From assembly GCA_035602155.1 (NCBI GenBank), contig DATNMW010000096.1:1-64000 (forward strand): 64,000 nucleotides of DNA, in the 5' to 3' direction. A program made the translations under genes and the position numbers. The DNA comes from Bog-159 sp035602155 (GTDB lineage Bacteria; Acidobacteriota; Terriglobia; Bryobacterales; Bryobacteraceae). A model generated the notes under the pieces. The model searched no databases and was not told the origin of the DNA. It was given only the letters and a program-made list of their open reading frames with translations. Shown here one piece after another: positions 34,323 through 43,505 of this stretch (position 1 is its first letter; each line of letters opens with the position of its first letter).

Positions 34323-35625
34323 AACGGCGCACAGGATTCTGCTGATCGCCAAGCGCGACTATCTGGCCACCATTCGCACCAAGGCGTTCATTATCGGACT
34401 GGTGGTTGCGCCGCTTCTGTTTGGCGGCGGCTTTCTGGGCGTAGCGCTGATGGTGAGCAAGCCCGATATCAAGGAGCGGCGCATCGCCATTATCGATGGC
34501 ACAGGCGTCGTCGCCGCCGCCGTCATTCAGGCCGCTCAGGAGAAGAACGCCGAGGACCTTCTCGACAAGACCACCCACCGCCAGATGCAGCCCCGCTATG
34601 TGTTCGAGACCTTGCAGCCCGCCGCCGATCCCATGTCGCAGCGCCTGGCATTGTCGGAACGCGTGCGCCGCGAACAACTCTTCGCGTTCATCGAAATCAG
34701 TCCCGCCGTCCTGCGCGCCGGCCCGGTCTCGACCTACAGCAACGCCGGCGGCTTCGACGAGGCCAGCCGCTGGCTGTCCGAGTCGGTCAACGAAGGTGTC
34801 CGGCGCGTGCGCCTGGCAAGGCTCGGCGTGGACCAGAGCCGCCTCTCCGGCGTTTTCTCGGAGGTGAAAGTGGACAGATTCGGCCTGGTTTCGCGCGACC
34901 CTAAAACCGGCGAAATTCACGAGGCAGGCAAGAAAAACGAAGTCGCCGAGTTCGCCGTACCGTTCGGCATTATGCTGCTGTTGGGCATGATCGTCATGAT
35001 CGGGTCCAGCCCCATGCTTTCGGCGGTGACCGAGGATAAAGCCCAGCGCCTGGTAGAAATGCTGCTGGGGCTGGCGACGCCCTTCGAACTGATGGCAGGC
35101 AAGGTCCTGGGCGCGCTAGGGACGTCGCTTACCAGTTCCGCGTTCTACATCGTCGGCGGTACGCTGGCGCTTTCGGGCATGGGCCTGTCGGGTATCGTGC
35201 CGTTCGCCGTGTTTCCATGGTTTTACATCTACCTTATCGCCGATGTGACGTTCCTGTGCTCCTGGGCCGCCGCGTTGGGAGCCGGCTGCGGCAGCCCGCA
35301 GGACGCCCAGCAACTGGCCATCCTGCTGCTCGCCCCGGTCATGATTCCGTATTTCCTGATCACTTTCGTAATGCAGCAGCCGAATGGCGCCATCTCCACC
35401 GCTATGTCTTTGTTCCCGCCCTTCACCCCGATGCTGATGCTGCTGCGGCAGGCTATGCCGGGCGGCGGCGTGCCGGTTTGGCAGCCCTGGGTGGGGCTGG
35501 CGGGGGTACTGGCCTTTACGGCGATTATGGTTGTGGCGGCAGCTCGCATCTTCCGGGTCGCCATCCTGATGCAGGGCAAGACCGCGAAATTTGCCGAACT
35601 GGTGCGCTGGGCCGTGCGGGGGTGA
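34315..35625 (+). CDS. ABC-2 type permease (NatB-like)
   Basis: 436 residues. A first helix at about residues 21-43 (AFIIGLVVAPLLFGGGFLGV) is followed by a long extracytoplasmic domain to residue 220. Then five to six clustered helices follow (FGIMLLLGMIVMIGSSPMLS, LLLAPVMIPYFLITFVM). VTEDKAQRLVEMLL before the second cluster is typical of NatB/YhaP permeases. It forms a transporter with the ATPase encoded just upstream; 8-bp overlap shows coupling. Confidence 0.85.
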   Translation: MYRTAHRILLIAKRDYLATIRTKAFIIGLVVAPLLFGGGFLGVALMVSKPDIKERRIAIIDGTGVVAAAVIQAAQEKNAEDLLDKTTHRQMQPRYVFETLQPAADPMSQRLALSERVRREQLFAFIEISPAVLRAGPVSTYSNAGGFDEASRWLSESVNEGVRRVRLARLGVDQSRLSGVFSEVKVDRFGLVSRDPKTGEIHEAGKKNEVAEFAVPFGIMLLLGMIVMIGSSPMLSAVTEDKAQRLVEMLLGLATPFELMAGKVLGALGTSLTSSAFYIVGGTLALSGMGLSGIVPFAVFPWFYIYLIADVTFLCSWAAALGAGCGSPQDAQQLAILLLAPVMIPYFLITFVMQQPNGAISTAMSLFPPFTPMLMLLRQAMPGGGVPVWQPWVGLAGVLAFTAIMVVAAARIFRVAILMQGKTAKFAELVRWAVRG

Positions 35626-35632
35626 CCCTGGG

Positions 35633-35659
35633 GTACTATACTACTAGAGCGTATAGTAC
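35633..35659. promoter_or_regulatory. Perfect 9-bp inverted repeat upstream of the signalling operon
   Basis: GTACTATAC-tactagagc-GTATAGTAC. Related words follow (TAGTATTGTACC at 35676-35687, CAGTACC at 35696-35702). It lies between the NatB stop and the first kinase. It may be an operator or terminator stem; AT-richness contrasts with the surrounding DNA. Confidence 0.5.
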
Positions 35660-35785
35660 TTAATCTAAACCTCCGATAGTATTGTACCAACTCCCAGTAC
35701 CAGCCCAGAATGGTCCTAAGGCGGATGCGGGCATACTAACGCTCGACCGGGATTAGGCCGATAAGCACCGCATAGCGGCATGTAA

Positions 35786-38419
35786 ATGAGGGTTACTGCA
35801 CCATTGCCGGGATGTCGGGAGTATAGCAGCGCGCCAGCTCGTATTGCGGCGCTGCTGCTCTCCGCACTCTCCGCCCCGGCCGCCAATGGCCAGCCTGCTA
35901 ATGCCCCAGCAACCCTGCCGGTGCTGACGAAGGTTTCCCAGATCCGCCAACTCACACCCGATCTGGCGGCGCGCGGCTACCCCGTGCGGATTCGAGCGGT
36001 GGTGACGTACTACAGCCCCAGCGGACCCAATTTCCTGGGGCGGGATACGTATATGAGCGCCCAAACCCCCGACCTGTTCGTGCAGGACGCAACTGCCGGA
36101 ATTTGGGTGAACGTCCCGAAGAATGCGCCACCGCTCCAGGCGGGCCAGCTTGTCGAGATGGAAGGCGTCACGGAAATTCCGGACTTCGCGCCCCAAATCG
36201 GCAGACCTAGATATCGCGTGATCGGCCAAGCCCCCCTCCCGCAACCCCAGCATCCTTCCCTGGAACGTATGCTTTCGAGCGCCGAGGATAGCCAATGGGT
36301 GGAGACGCAAGGCATCGTGCGGCAGGTCGGGCTCCTCGAAGGCCTGCTCATACTGGATGTAGCCGTCGCCGGCGGCCGATTGAGAGCGGTGGTGCCGGGC
36401 GTCCACGCTGGCGTGAATAGTCCCGTCCCCGGCCAATTCGTGGACGCGGACGTGCGCATTCGCGGGGCCTGCGGCGCGATCTTCAACAATAGACTCCAAC
36501 AGGTGGGAATCCTGCTTTACGTACCTGGGTTGAAGCAAGTCGAAATCTTGAAGCCGGGCGGGGATACCTTTGCCGCGGAGGTTCAGCCCATCGAGACGGT
36601 GGCGCGCTTTGCTCCGCAGCGGTCCCTGGGACACCGCATCCGGGTGCAGGGCGTCGTCACTCTGCAGGATGGCAAGACCATCTACCTGTCCGACGGCAGA
36701 ACCGGACTTCGCATCGAATCCGCAGAGACGGCTGTATTCAAGCCTGGAGACCGCCTGGATGTGGCCGGTTTCCCGCGCGTGTCCGATTACACTTTTGCTG
36801 TGGAGGACGCCGTCTGCCGGCGCATCGGGAGCGAAGCGCCTTTAACTCCGGTTCCGGTCACCGTCGAAGAGATTCTGAGCGGCGATTACGATTCGCTGCC
36901 TGTCTCGATTGAGGGCCGCCTGCTTGGAAAATCGGTGCTTGCCGACAATCGGACGTTGGTGCTGAAAAAGGGACGCGCGGTATTTAGCGCCTTTATCCGC
37001 CAGCCGCCCGGCGCAAACGGGCTGACCGCGGCGCCTACCGGCAGCGTCTTGCGCGTGTCCGGAATCTGTGTGGCCGATAAGGACGAAAATGAACGCGATC
37101 AAGCCTTCCGCGTACTGCTCCAGTCCGCCAATGACGTCGTAGTCGTGCGCCAGCCGCCCTGGTGGAATGCCCCCAAAGCTTTGGGTGCCCTGGGCGTGCT
37201 GGCGCTTTTGATTTTGGGCGGGCTTGCCTGGGTCGTCGTCCTGCAACGCCAGGCCATGTTGGAGCAGCGTTACCAGGATCTGGTGGAGCATGCGAACGAC
37301 ATTATTTTCACGCTGGATCTGAAACAATCCCTCACCTCGCTGAACCGGGCCGGGGAACGCATTCTGGGCTATACGCGCAAGGAGGCCGGCGGCCTGCCGT
37401 TGGCCCGTCTGCTCCCCGCCGTGTGGCAGGAGAAGATCGGCGAGGCTGCCTACCGCGTCTCCATTGGGGAAACGTACCCCAATCGGGAATGGGAACTGGC
37501 GGCCAAGAACGGCTGGCGCACGCCCGTGGAGGTCAGCTTGCAGGTCATCCGCCAAAGAGGGCGGCCCGTCGGCTTGCTGGGCATTGCGCGGGACATCTCG
37601 GAGCGCAAGCGCGCCCAGGACGAGATGCTGCATGCCAAGGAAGCCGCGGAAGCCGCCAACCGCGCCAAGAGCGAGTTCGTGGCCAACATGAGCCATGAGT
37701 TGCGCACTCCCCTCAATGCGGTGATCGGCTACAGCGAGATGCTGCAGGAGATCGCCGAGGAACGCGGCCAGCAGGACATGCTGCTGGACTTGCGCCGGAT
37801 CCAAAACGCGGGCAAACATCTGCTCGGCTTGATCAACGACGTCCTGGATCTGTCGAAGATCGAAGCGGGAAAGGTGCAACTGTCTACCGAGAGATTCGCT
37901 GCCGCCCACGTGATCCACGACGTAGCCGGTACTCTGCAACCGCTGGTGGAGAAGAACGCCAACCGCCTCGATGTGTCGTGCGCGGACGGCTTGGGTTACA
38001 TGGTGGCCGACCAGACCCGCACGCGCCAGGTGCTTTTCAATCTGCTGAGCAATGCCTGCAAGTTTACCGAGCGCGGAATCATCCGTCTGGAGGCCAGGCA
38101 GATCCGCGGCGAAGGCGTGAATTGGGTGCAATTTCGGGTGGTGGATACCGGCATCGGCATGAGCCGGGAACAGATCGAGCGGCTTTACCGGCCATTCATG
38201 CAGGCCGATGCGTCGACCACCAAGAAATACGGCGGAACGGGATTGGGACTGGCCATCAGCCGCCGCCTCTGCGAAATGATGGGCGGTTCGTTGAGCGTAG
38301 AGAGCCAACTGGGCCAGGGATCCGCGTTCACGGTCCGGCTGCCCGGAGATCTGGCCGCAATTGATGGGTCCCAGCAAGGTGGCGAAGCCCCGGTACTTCT
38401 GGATGCATTAGCGAGTTAG
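35786..38419 (+). CDS. Membrane sensor histidine kinase with periplasmic OB-like sensor and PAS domain
   Basis: 877 residues. A signal-anchor-like N-terminus precedes about 420 extracytoplasmic residues with repeated beta-rich blocks (VRIRAVVTYYSPSG, WVETQGIVRQVG, HRIRVQGVVTLQDG, LPVSIEGRLLGKSV). These resemble OB-fold sensor repeats seen in acidobacterial kinases. One helix (LGALGVLALLILGGLAWVVV, about residue 470) leads to PAS (LVEHANDIIFTLDLKQ), HisKA with phospho-His in NMSHELRTPLNAV, and HATPase (NLLSNACKFTE, DTGIGM, YGGTGLGLAI). Signals to the receivers encoded downstream. Start ATG 35786. Confidence 0.87.
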   Translation: MRVTAPLPGCREYSSAPARIAALLLSALSAPAANGQPANAPATLPVLTKVSQIRQLTPDLAARGYPVRIRAVVTYYSPSGPNFLGRDTYMSAQTPDLFVQDATAGIWVNVPKNAPPLQAGQLVEMEGVTEIPDFAPQIGRPRYRVIGQAPLPQPQHPSLERMLSSAEDSQWVETQGIVRQVGLLEGLLILDVAVAGGRLRAVVPGVHAGVNSPVPGQFVDADVRIRGACGAIFNNRLQQVGILLYVPGLKQVEILKPGGDTFAAEVQPIETVARFAPQRSLGHRIRVQGVVTLQDGKTIYLSDGRTGLRIESAETAVFKPGDRLDVAGFPRVSDYTFAVEDAVCRRIGSEAPLTPVPVTVEEILSGDYDSLPVSIEGRLLGKSVLADNRTLVLKKGRAVFSAFIRQPPGANGLTAAPTGSVLRVSGICVADKDENERDQAFRVLLQSANDVVVVRQPPWWNAPKALGALGVLALLILGGLAWVVVLQRQAMLEQRYQDLVEHANDIIFTLDLKQSLTSLNRAGERILGYTRKEAGGLPLARLLPAVWQEKIGEAAYRVSIGETYPNREWELAAKNGWRTPVEVSLQVIRQRGRPVGLLGIARDISERKRAQDEMLHAKEAAEAANRAKSEFVANMSHELRTPLNAVIGYSEMLQEIAEERGQQDMLLDLRRIQNAGKHLLGLINDVLDLSKIEAGKVQLSTERFAAAHVIHDVAGTLQPLVEKNANRLDVSCADGLGYMVADQTRTRQVLFNLLSNACKFTERGIIRLEARQIRGEGVNWVQFRVVDTGIGMSREQIERLYRPFMQADASTTKKYGGTGLGLAISRRLCEMMGGSLSVESQLGQGSAFTVRLPGDLAAIDGSQQGGEAPVLLDALAS

Positions 38420-38434
38420 GGAAGAGAAAGCTGG

Positions 38435-40915
38435 ATGTTTCCGCAATTTCAACGCGTGGTCACTCTCTCGGTGATGAGCATACTGGTGGGCCTGTTCGCC
38501 TGGATCTACTTGCGCGACCGGCAGCCGCGGGCCCGCCTGTGGATGATCGGCTGGGCCTGCATCGTTTGCCATTTCGCCGGCATGCTGCTGGTCAGCTTCG
38601 GCCTGATCCCATCGCGGCTGGCGGATTGGTCGGCCTACTCCACGCTGGTCGCCGCGGCTTCCGCTTTCTTTCTTTCGGTTTGCGAGACGCCCAGCACATC
38701 TCTGGGGCGCATCCTGTTTTGGATGGGTATCGTAGGGCCGACGGTGGCTTACTGGACTTGCATGGTCTTCGAAGTTCAAAACCCGGAGGTGTACCGCGCC
38801 CTGCTGGCTGTTGCGCTCGGAGCGGGCGTGTGGCTGGCGATGCGCCAGGCCAAACAGTCCGCGCGCAGTATGGCAGCCTGGTTTGCGGTAGCCGTCGCGC
38901 CCGGCCTGTGGGCCGCCTGGCGAGCCTCCGCCAACGTGGAGACCGGCATCGATTTCCTGCTTTTCGAAGGCTTTGCCATTACCGGCTGGCGCTATTGGAG
39001 ATACTTCCGCCGCTGGACTCCGGGCGTCCTGCTCACGTCGCTCTCATTTCTGGCTTGGGGTCTGGTCTTCCCGGTGGCTGAAATTTGCGGAGCGCTGCAC
39101 GTCAATATTCCCGGCGATCACGTGGTTTGGGATCTGCCTAAATATTTCGTGGCCTTCGGCATGATCATGACGTTGTTCGAGAACCAGACCGAAATCCTGC
39201 AGGTCGAAATCGCGGTGCGGAAGCGTGCGGAGGAGACGGCGCAAGCCGCCAATGAAGCCAAAGGTATCCTGATGGCCTCGGTAAGCTTTACCGCGCGGCG
39301 GATTCTAGGCACGGCGGGCTGGGAGACGGTTATCCCCGAGACGCTGTCCAAGATTGGCGCGGCCGCGCGCGTGACCCGTGCGTATGTTGCGCAGGTGCAT
39401 CCCGCCGAGCCGGGATTGGTAAGCACCATCCTGCACGAATGGACCGAGTCTTCACTTGAGCGCCGCACCGCCGGATTCCGCCAGACGCGCTTGGCATGGG
39501 CCGGACCGGAGTGGAACGCGCGCGCCGCCAGTCTGCGCCGCGGAGAGGTGGTGTCGATCGGTCCGGGCGAAATCGACGCGGCCGTTGCCGGGCCGCCGGC
39601 GGCAGAGAGCGGTGGTCGCGACGGATTCCCGAAATCCGCAATTCTAGTGCCCATCGAAGTGGCGGGAACATGGTTCGGCTTCCTCGGTTTTGAGGACCAT
39701 TGGCGCGGCCGCGCCTGGAGCGACGCCGAGCGCGATGGCTTCCGGTCGGCCGCGCGCATGTTAGGCGCCTCGATGACCCGCCAGCGGGCCCAGGAATACG
39801 TGGACAATATTCTGCGTTCCATGGAGGAGTCCTTGCTGGTCACGGATGCGGATCTGCAGATCCGCCGCGTCAACCCCACCACGCTGCGCTTGCTCGGGTA
39901 CAGCGAGGAAGAGCTGATCGGCCGGCCAGCCGGCCAAGTCATTCTGGAGCGTGAAGCGCCGGCGCGGCGCAGCGCCGTCGAGCGCACTTATCGCACCAAA
40001 ACCGGACGGCCGATTCCCGTGCTGTTCTCGTCCGCCGAAATGCGTAACGGCGCGGGCGCGCTGGAAGGCTATGTCTGGCTGGCCCAGGATATGGCCGAGT
40101 TGAAGCGTGTACAAGGCGAACTGGTGCGCGCCAAAGACGCCGCCGAAGAGGCCAATCGCGCCAAGAGCGCCTTCCTGGCAAACATGAGCCACGAGTTGCG
40201 CACGCCGCTGAACGCGGTCATCGGTTATAGCGAGATGCTGCAGGAAGTGGCGGAGGATCGGGGCCAGCAGGACCTGCTGCCCGATCTGGGCAAGATCCGT
40301 TGGGCCGGGAAGCATTTGCTGGGCTTGATCAACGACGTGCTTGATCTTTCGAAAATCGAAGCGGGAAAGGTGGAGCTGTCGATCGAAAGCCTGGACGTAT
40401 TGCCGTTGATCGACGACGCGGTCAGCGCCATCCGCCCGCAAGTGGAGAGGAATGGCAACCGGCTGGAAGTGGTTTGCGCCCAGCCTCTGGGCGGCATGCT
40501 GGCCGACCAGACCCGGGTGCGGCAAGTACTCTTCAACCTTCTGAGCAACGCCTGCAAGTTCACCGAAAAGGGCCTGATCCGGCTCGAGGCCCGGCGGATC
40601 CGGCGCAAAGGCTCCGATTGGGTGGAGTTCCGGGTAACGGACACGGGCATCGGCATGAGCGCGGAGCAGTTGGACCGGCTGTACCGCCCATTCATGCAGG
40701 CCGACGCATCCACCACGCGGAAGTACGGCGGTACGGGCTTGGGATTGGCGATCAGCCGCGAGTTCTGCCAGATGATGGGAGGTTCAGTCACCGCCGAGAG
40801 CGAATTGGGACGCGGGTCCGTGTTTACCGTCCGGCTGCCCGGCGATCCTGCTGTGCCGGCTGTGCTGGCGGCCAGCGGCGGCGGGATCGCGGAGAGGCAG
40901 CCCGTGCATGCCTAA
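38435..40915 (+). CDS. Multi-TM sensor histidine kinase with GAF-like and PAS domains
   Basis: 826 residues. The first 250 hold about seven hydrophobic helices (LSVMSILVGLFAWIYLRD to VAFGMIMTLFENQ), then a coiled coil, a GAF-like domain (near residues 290-440), PAS (ILRSMEESLLVTDADLQI), HisKA (NMSHELRTPLNAVIGYSEML) and HATPase (LSNACKFTE, YGGTGLGLAI). The kinase core is nearly identical in wording to that of the previous gene, so the two arose by duplication with different sensors. GGAAGAGAAAG precedes ATG 38435. Its stop overlaps the next receiver gene by 8 bp. Confidence 0.88.
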   Translation: MFPQFQRVVTLSVMSILVGLFAWIYLRDRQPRARLWMIGWACIVCHFAGMLLVSFGLIPSRLADWSAYSTLVAAASAFFLSVCETPSTSLGRILFWMGIVGPTVAYWTCMVFEVQNPEVYRALLAVALGAGVWLAMRQAKQSARSMAAWFAVAVAPGLWAAWRASANVETGIDFLLFEGFAITGWRYWRYFRRWTPGVLLTSLSFLAWGLVFPVAEICGALHVNIPGDHVVWDLPKYFVAFGMIMTLFENQTEILQVEIAVRKRAEETAQAANEAKGILMASVSFTARRILGTAGWETVIPETLSKIGAAARVTRAYVAQVHPAEPGLVSTILHEWTESSLERRTAGFRQTRLAWAGPEWNARAASLRRGEVVSIGPGEIDAAVAGPPAAESGGRDGFPKSAILVPIEVAGTWFGFLGFEDHWRGRAWSDAERDGFRSAARMLGASMTRQRAQEYVDNILRSMEESLLVTDADLQIRRVNPTTLRLLGYSEEELIGRPAGQVILEREAPARRSAVERTYRTKTGRPIPVLFSSAEMRNGAGALEGYVWLAQDMAELKRVQGELVRAKDAAEEANRAKSAFLANMSHELRTPLNAVIGYSEMLQEVAEDRGQQDLLPDLGKIRWAGKHLLGLINDVLDLSKIEAGKVELSIESLDVLPLIDDAVSAIRPQVERNGNRLEVVCAQPLGGMLADQTRVRQVLFNLLSNACKFTEKGLIRLEARRIRRKGSDWVEFRVTDTGIGMSAEQLDRLYRPFMQADASTTRKYGGTGLGLAISREFCQMMGGSVTAESELGRGSVFTVRLPGDPAVPAVLAASGGGIAERQPVHA

Positions 40916-41357
40916 GATTCTAGTCGTCGAAGACAACGAATGGAGCCGCGACATGCTCGCGCGGCGCCTTTCGCGGCGAGGATTCGAGGTAATCTCGGCG
41001 GGCGATGGCAGACGCGGGATTGGCATGGCGCACGGCCAATCTCCCGATTTGATCGTGATGGATATGAGTCTGCCCGAGATCGACGGATGGGAGGCTACCC
41101 GCCGCCTGAAGGCCGACCCGGCCACCCAGGCTATCCCCATCATCGCCCTCACCGCGCACGCCATGGCCAGCGACCGCAAGAAAGCCATGGACGCCGGTTG
41201 TGACGACTACCATACCAAGCCCGTGGATTTCGAGAACCTGGTGCGCAGCCTGGAGGCATTTCTGGAAACCGGGCACCGGCGCGCGCAAACACCTGATATC
41301 CTGCCGGCCGGCCTTGGCGGCAACGCAGAAGCTCTGGCGAGGGATCCGCAATGCTGA
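40908..41357 (+). CDS. Response regulator, stand-alone receiver domain
   Basis: 149 residues. ILVVEDNEWSRDM provides the acidic pocket, IVMDMSLPEIDGWEA the phospho-acceptor Asp and DYHTKPVDFENLV the Lys. The 25-residue tail has no output function. By position it is the likely phosphate acceptor of one or both upstream kinases, as in DivK-like relays. It overlaps the kinase by 8 bp and the GGDEF/EAL gene by 7 bp. Confidence 0.9.
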   Translation: MPKILVVEDNEWSRDMLARRLSRRGFEVISAGDGRRGIGMAHGQSPDLIVMDMSLPEIDGWEATRRLKADPATQAIPIIALTAHAMASDRKKAMDAGCDDYHTKPVDFENLVRSLEAFLETGHRRAQTPDILPAGLGGNAEALARDPQC

Positions 41358-43450
41358 CGAACCCAAAACCCCTGTTGCTGGTCGACGACGACCCCACCAA
41401 CCAGGACCTGCTGTCGCGCCGCTTGAAGAGGGCCGGCTATGCGACAGAAGTGGCGGGCAGCGGTTACGAAGCGCTGGACGTGCTGGCCCGAAGGGAAGTG
41501 GAGTTGGTCCTGCTGGACAGCATGATGCCCGGCCTAAGCGGCATCGAGCTGCTGCGCCAGCTCCGGCAGCGGTTCTCGGCCACGCGGCTGCCCATCATTA
41601 TGGTGACGGCCTTAGGCGAGAGCGATCGGGTGGTCGAGGCATTGAGCCTGGGGGCCAACGATTACATATCCAAGCCTGTGGACTTTCCCGTGGCGCTGGC
41701 CCGCATCAAAGCCCAGCTCGAACGCAAGCGCGCCGAGGAAGCCCTGCGCCAGAGCGAGGAGCGATACGCGCTGGCGGCGCGCGGAGCCAACGACGGCCTG
41801 TGGGACTGGGATCTCGAAGCCCAGCGCGTATATTTCTCCACGCGGTGGAAATCCATGCTTGGCTACGAAGAGTCGGAAATCGGAGACAGTCCCGAGGAGT
41901 GGCTGTCCCGCGTGCATCCGGAAGACCGGGCCGCGCTGCAAGCCGAATTGGCCGCGCACTGGGAGGCCACCGCTCACAAGGAATGCGCCATCGAGCATCG
42001 CGTCCTGCATGGCGACGGCTCCTACCGGTGGATGTTGAGCCGTGGAGTGGCCGAGCGCGACGCACAGGGAAGGGCCATCCGCATGGCGGGATCGCAGACC
42101 GACATCACTGGCAGCAAGGCGTTCGATCCGCTGACCGGGCTTCCCAACCGGACCCTCTTCCACGACAAGCTGGCGGCTTGTTTGGAACGCGTGGCCCGGG
42201 AACCCGGATACCCGTACGCGGTGCTCTTCCTGGACCTTGACCGGTTCAAGGTGATCAACGACAGCCTGGGCCACATGGCCGGCGACGAGCTGTTGATCCA
42301 TGTGGCGCAGCGCCTGCGGACGGCTGTGCGCAACGCACCGCCGGCTTCTCCGGCGATCCGCGGACCCGCGCACGATCTGATCGCCCGGTTGGGTGGCGAC
42401 GAATTCGCCATCCTGCTGGAGAACGTGGATGCCGGCGGCGCTATCCGGATCGCCGAGCGTATTCACGAGTCGATCCACGGGGCCTTCCAACTGGAGAGCA
42501 AAGAAGTGTTCACCACGGCGAGTATCGGCATCGCTCCCGGCAACCGGGATTACCATACGCCGACCGAGATCCTGCGCGATGCGGACATCGCCATGTACAA
42601 AGCCAAGTCGCTGGGCAGATCCCGCTTCGAGATTTTTGACGCGGGAATGCGGGCCCAGGCCGTGGCCCGCCTGGAACTCGAAAGCGGTCTGCGGCGCGCG
42701 GTCGATAATCGGGAGTTCGTGCTCTACTATCAGCCTAAGGTAAGCCTGAAGACCGGCAAGATCGTAGGCGCGGAAGCGCTCATCCGCTGGCGCCATCCGG
42801 TGCGCGGCATCGTTCCGCCGGACGAGTTCATTCCGCTGGCGGAAGAGACCGGCCTGATTGTGCCCATCGGCCTCTGGGTGCTGCGTGAGGCGTGCACCGC
42901 GATGCGGCGCTGGCATTCCGAGTTTCCCACCGTTCCGCCTCTCGAAGTCAGCGTGAACGTGTCCGTCCGGCAGTTCCGGGAGCCGGATCTGCACGCCCAG
43001 GTTGCCGCCATCCTGGCCGAGACGCAATTGGATCCGCGGACGCTGCAACTCGAGATCACCGAGAGCGTCCTGATGGACGATCTGGATGCCGTGGCCGGCT
43101 TGTTAGGCCGCCTGAAAACCTTGGGCGTGGGTTTGAAGATCGACGACTTCGGAACCGGGTACGCCTCGCTCAAGTCCCTAAGCCGCCTGCCATTCGATGT
43201 GCTGAAGATCGACCGGTCGTTCGTGGTCAACATGTCCGGAAATGGGGGCACGGGCGAAACCATCCGCACTATCCTGCTGCTGGCGGAGAACTTGGGCATG
43301 GAAGTCGTCGCCGAAGGCATCGAGAGGAAGGAGCAGCTCACGGAGCTGCAATCGCTCGACTGCGACTACGGTCAAGGGTATTATTTCTCGCCGCCCGTCG
43401 AGGCGGAAGCGCTGTCCGATCTGATCCGCAAATCACGCGCCGAGGCGTAG
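41351..43450 (+). CDS. REC-PAS-GGDEF-EAL cyclic-di-GMP response regulator
   Basis: 699 residues. Receiver (LLLVDDDPTNQ, LLDSMMPGLSG, ISKPVDF), coiled linker, PAS (DGLWDWDLEAQRVYFS), GGDEF domain with intact RLGGDEFAIL near residue 352, and EAL domain with GAEALIRWRHP, ITESVL, DDFGTGYASLKSL and KIDRSFV. Both cyclase and phosphodiesterase signatures look intact, so it could make or degrade c-di-GMP, or one site may be regulatory. It is the output module of the kinase operon and is the last gene before the amylase. Confidence 0.92.
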   Translation: MLTNPKPLLLVDDDPTNQDLLSRRLKRAGYATEVAGSGYEALDVLARREVELVLLDSMMPGLSGIELLRQLRQRFSATRLPIIMVTALGESDRVVEALSLGANDYISKPVDFPVALARIKAQLERKRAEEALRQSEERYALAARGANDGLWDWDLEAQRVYFSTRWKSMLGYEESEIGDSPEEWLSRVHPEDRAALQAELAAHWEATAHKECAIEHRVLHGDGSYRWMLSRGVAERDAQGRAIRMAGSQTDITGSKAFDPLTGLPNRTLFHDKLAACLERVAREPGYPYAVLFLDLDRFKVINDSLGHMAGDELLIHVAQRLRTAVRNAPPASPAIRGPAHDLIARLGGDEFAILLENVDAGGAIRIAERIHESIHGAFQLESKEVFTTASIGIAPGNRDYHTPTEILRDADIAMYKAKSLGRSRFEIFDAGMRAQAVARLELESGLRRAVDNREFVLYYQPKVSLKTGKIVGAEALIRWRHPVRGIVPPDEFIPLAEETGLIVPIGLWVLREACTAMRRWHSEFPTVPPLEVSVNVSVRQFREPDLHAQVAAILAETQLDPRTLQLEITESVLMDDLDAVAGLLGRLKTLGVGLKIDDFGTGYASLKSLSRLPFDVLKIDRSFVVNMSGNGGTGETIRTILLLAENLGMEVVAEGIERKEQLTELQSLDCDYGQGYYFSPPVEAEALSDLIRKSRAEA

Positions 43451-43471
43451 TATCGAACGCACGCATTGCGC

Positions 43472-43493
43472 ATCTCCTGTATACTTTGGAGAT
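43472..43493. promoter_or_regulatory. Inverted repeat centred on the amylase -10 box
   Basis: ATCTCC-tgTATACTtt-GGAGAT places a -10-like TATACT (43480-43485) exactly between two 6-bp arms. A repressor bound here would block the promoter. AGGAGG at 43495-43500 is the ribosome site for GTG 43506. Confidence 0.45.
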
Positions 43494-43505
43494 CAGGAGG
43501 GCACC

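Noticed and set aside
35633..35785. c-di-GMP riboswitch ahead of the GGDEF/EAL operon
   Set aside because: The region contains inverted repeats but lacks the conserved GEMM core words and tetraloop receptor that I would expect.
36842..43048. Several 250-510 codon minus-strand ORFs opposite the kinase operon
   Set aside because: All are antisense to genes with complete kinase, receiver, GGDEF and EAL motifs; low-complexity His/Gln/Arg-rich products.
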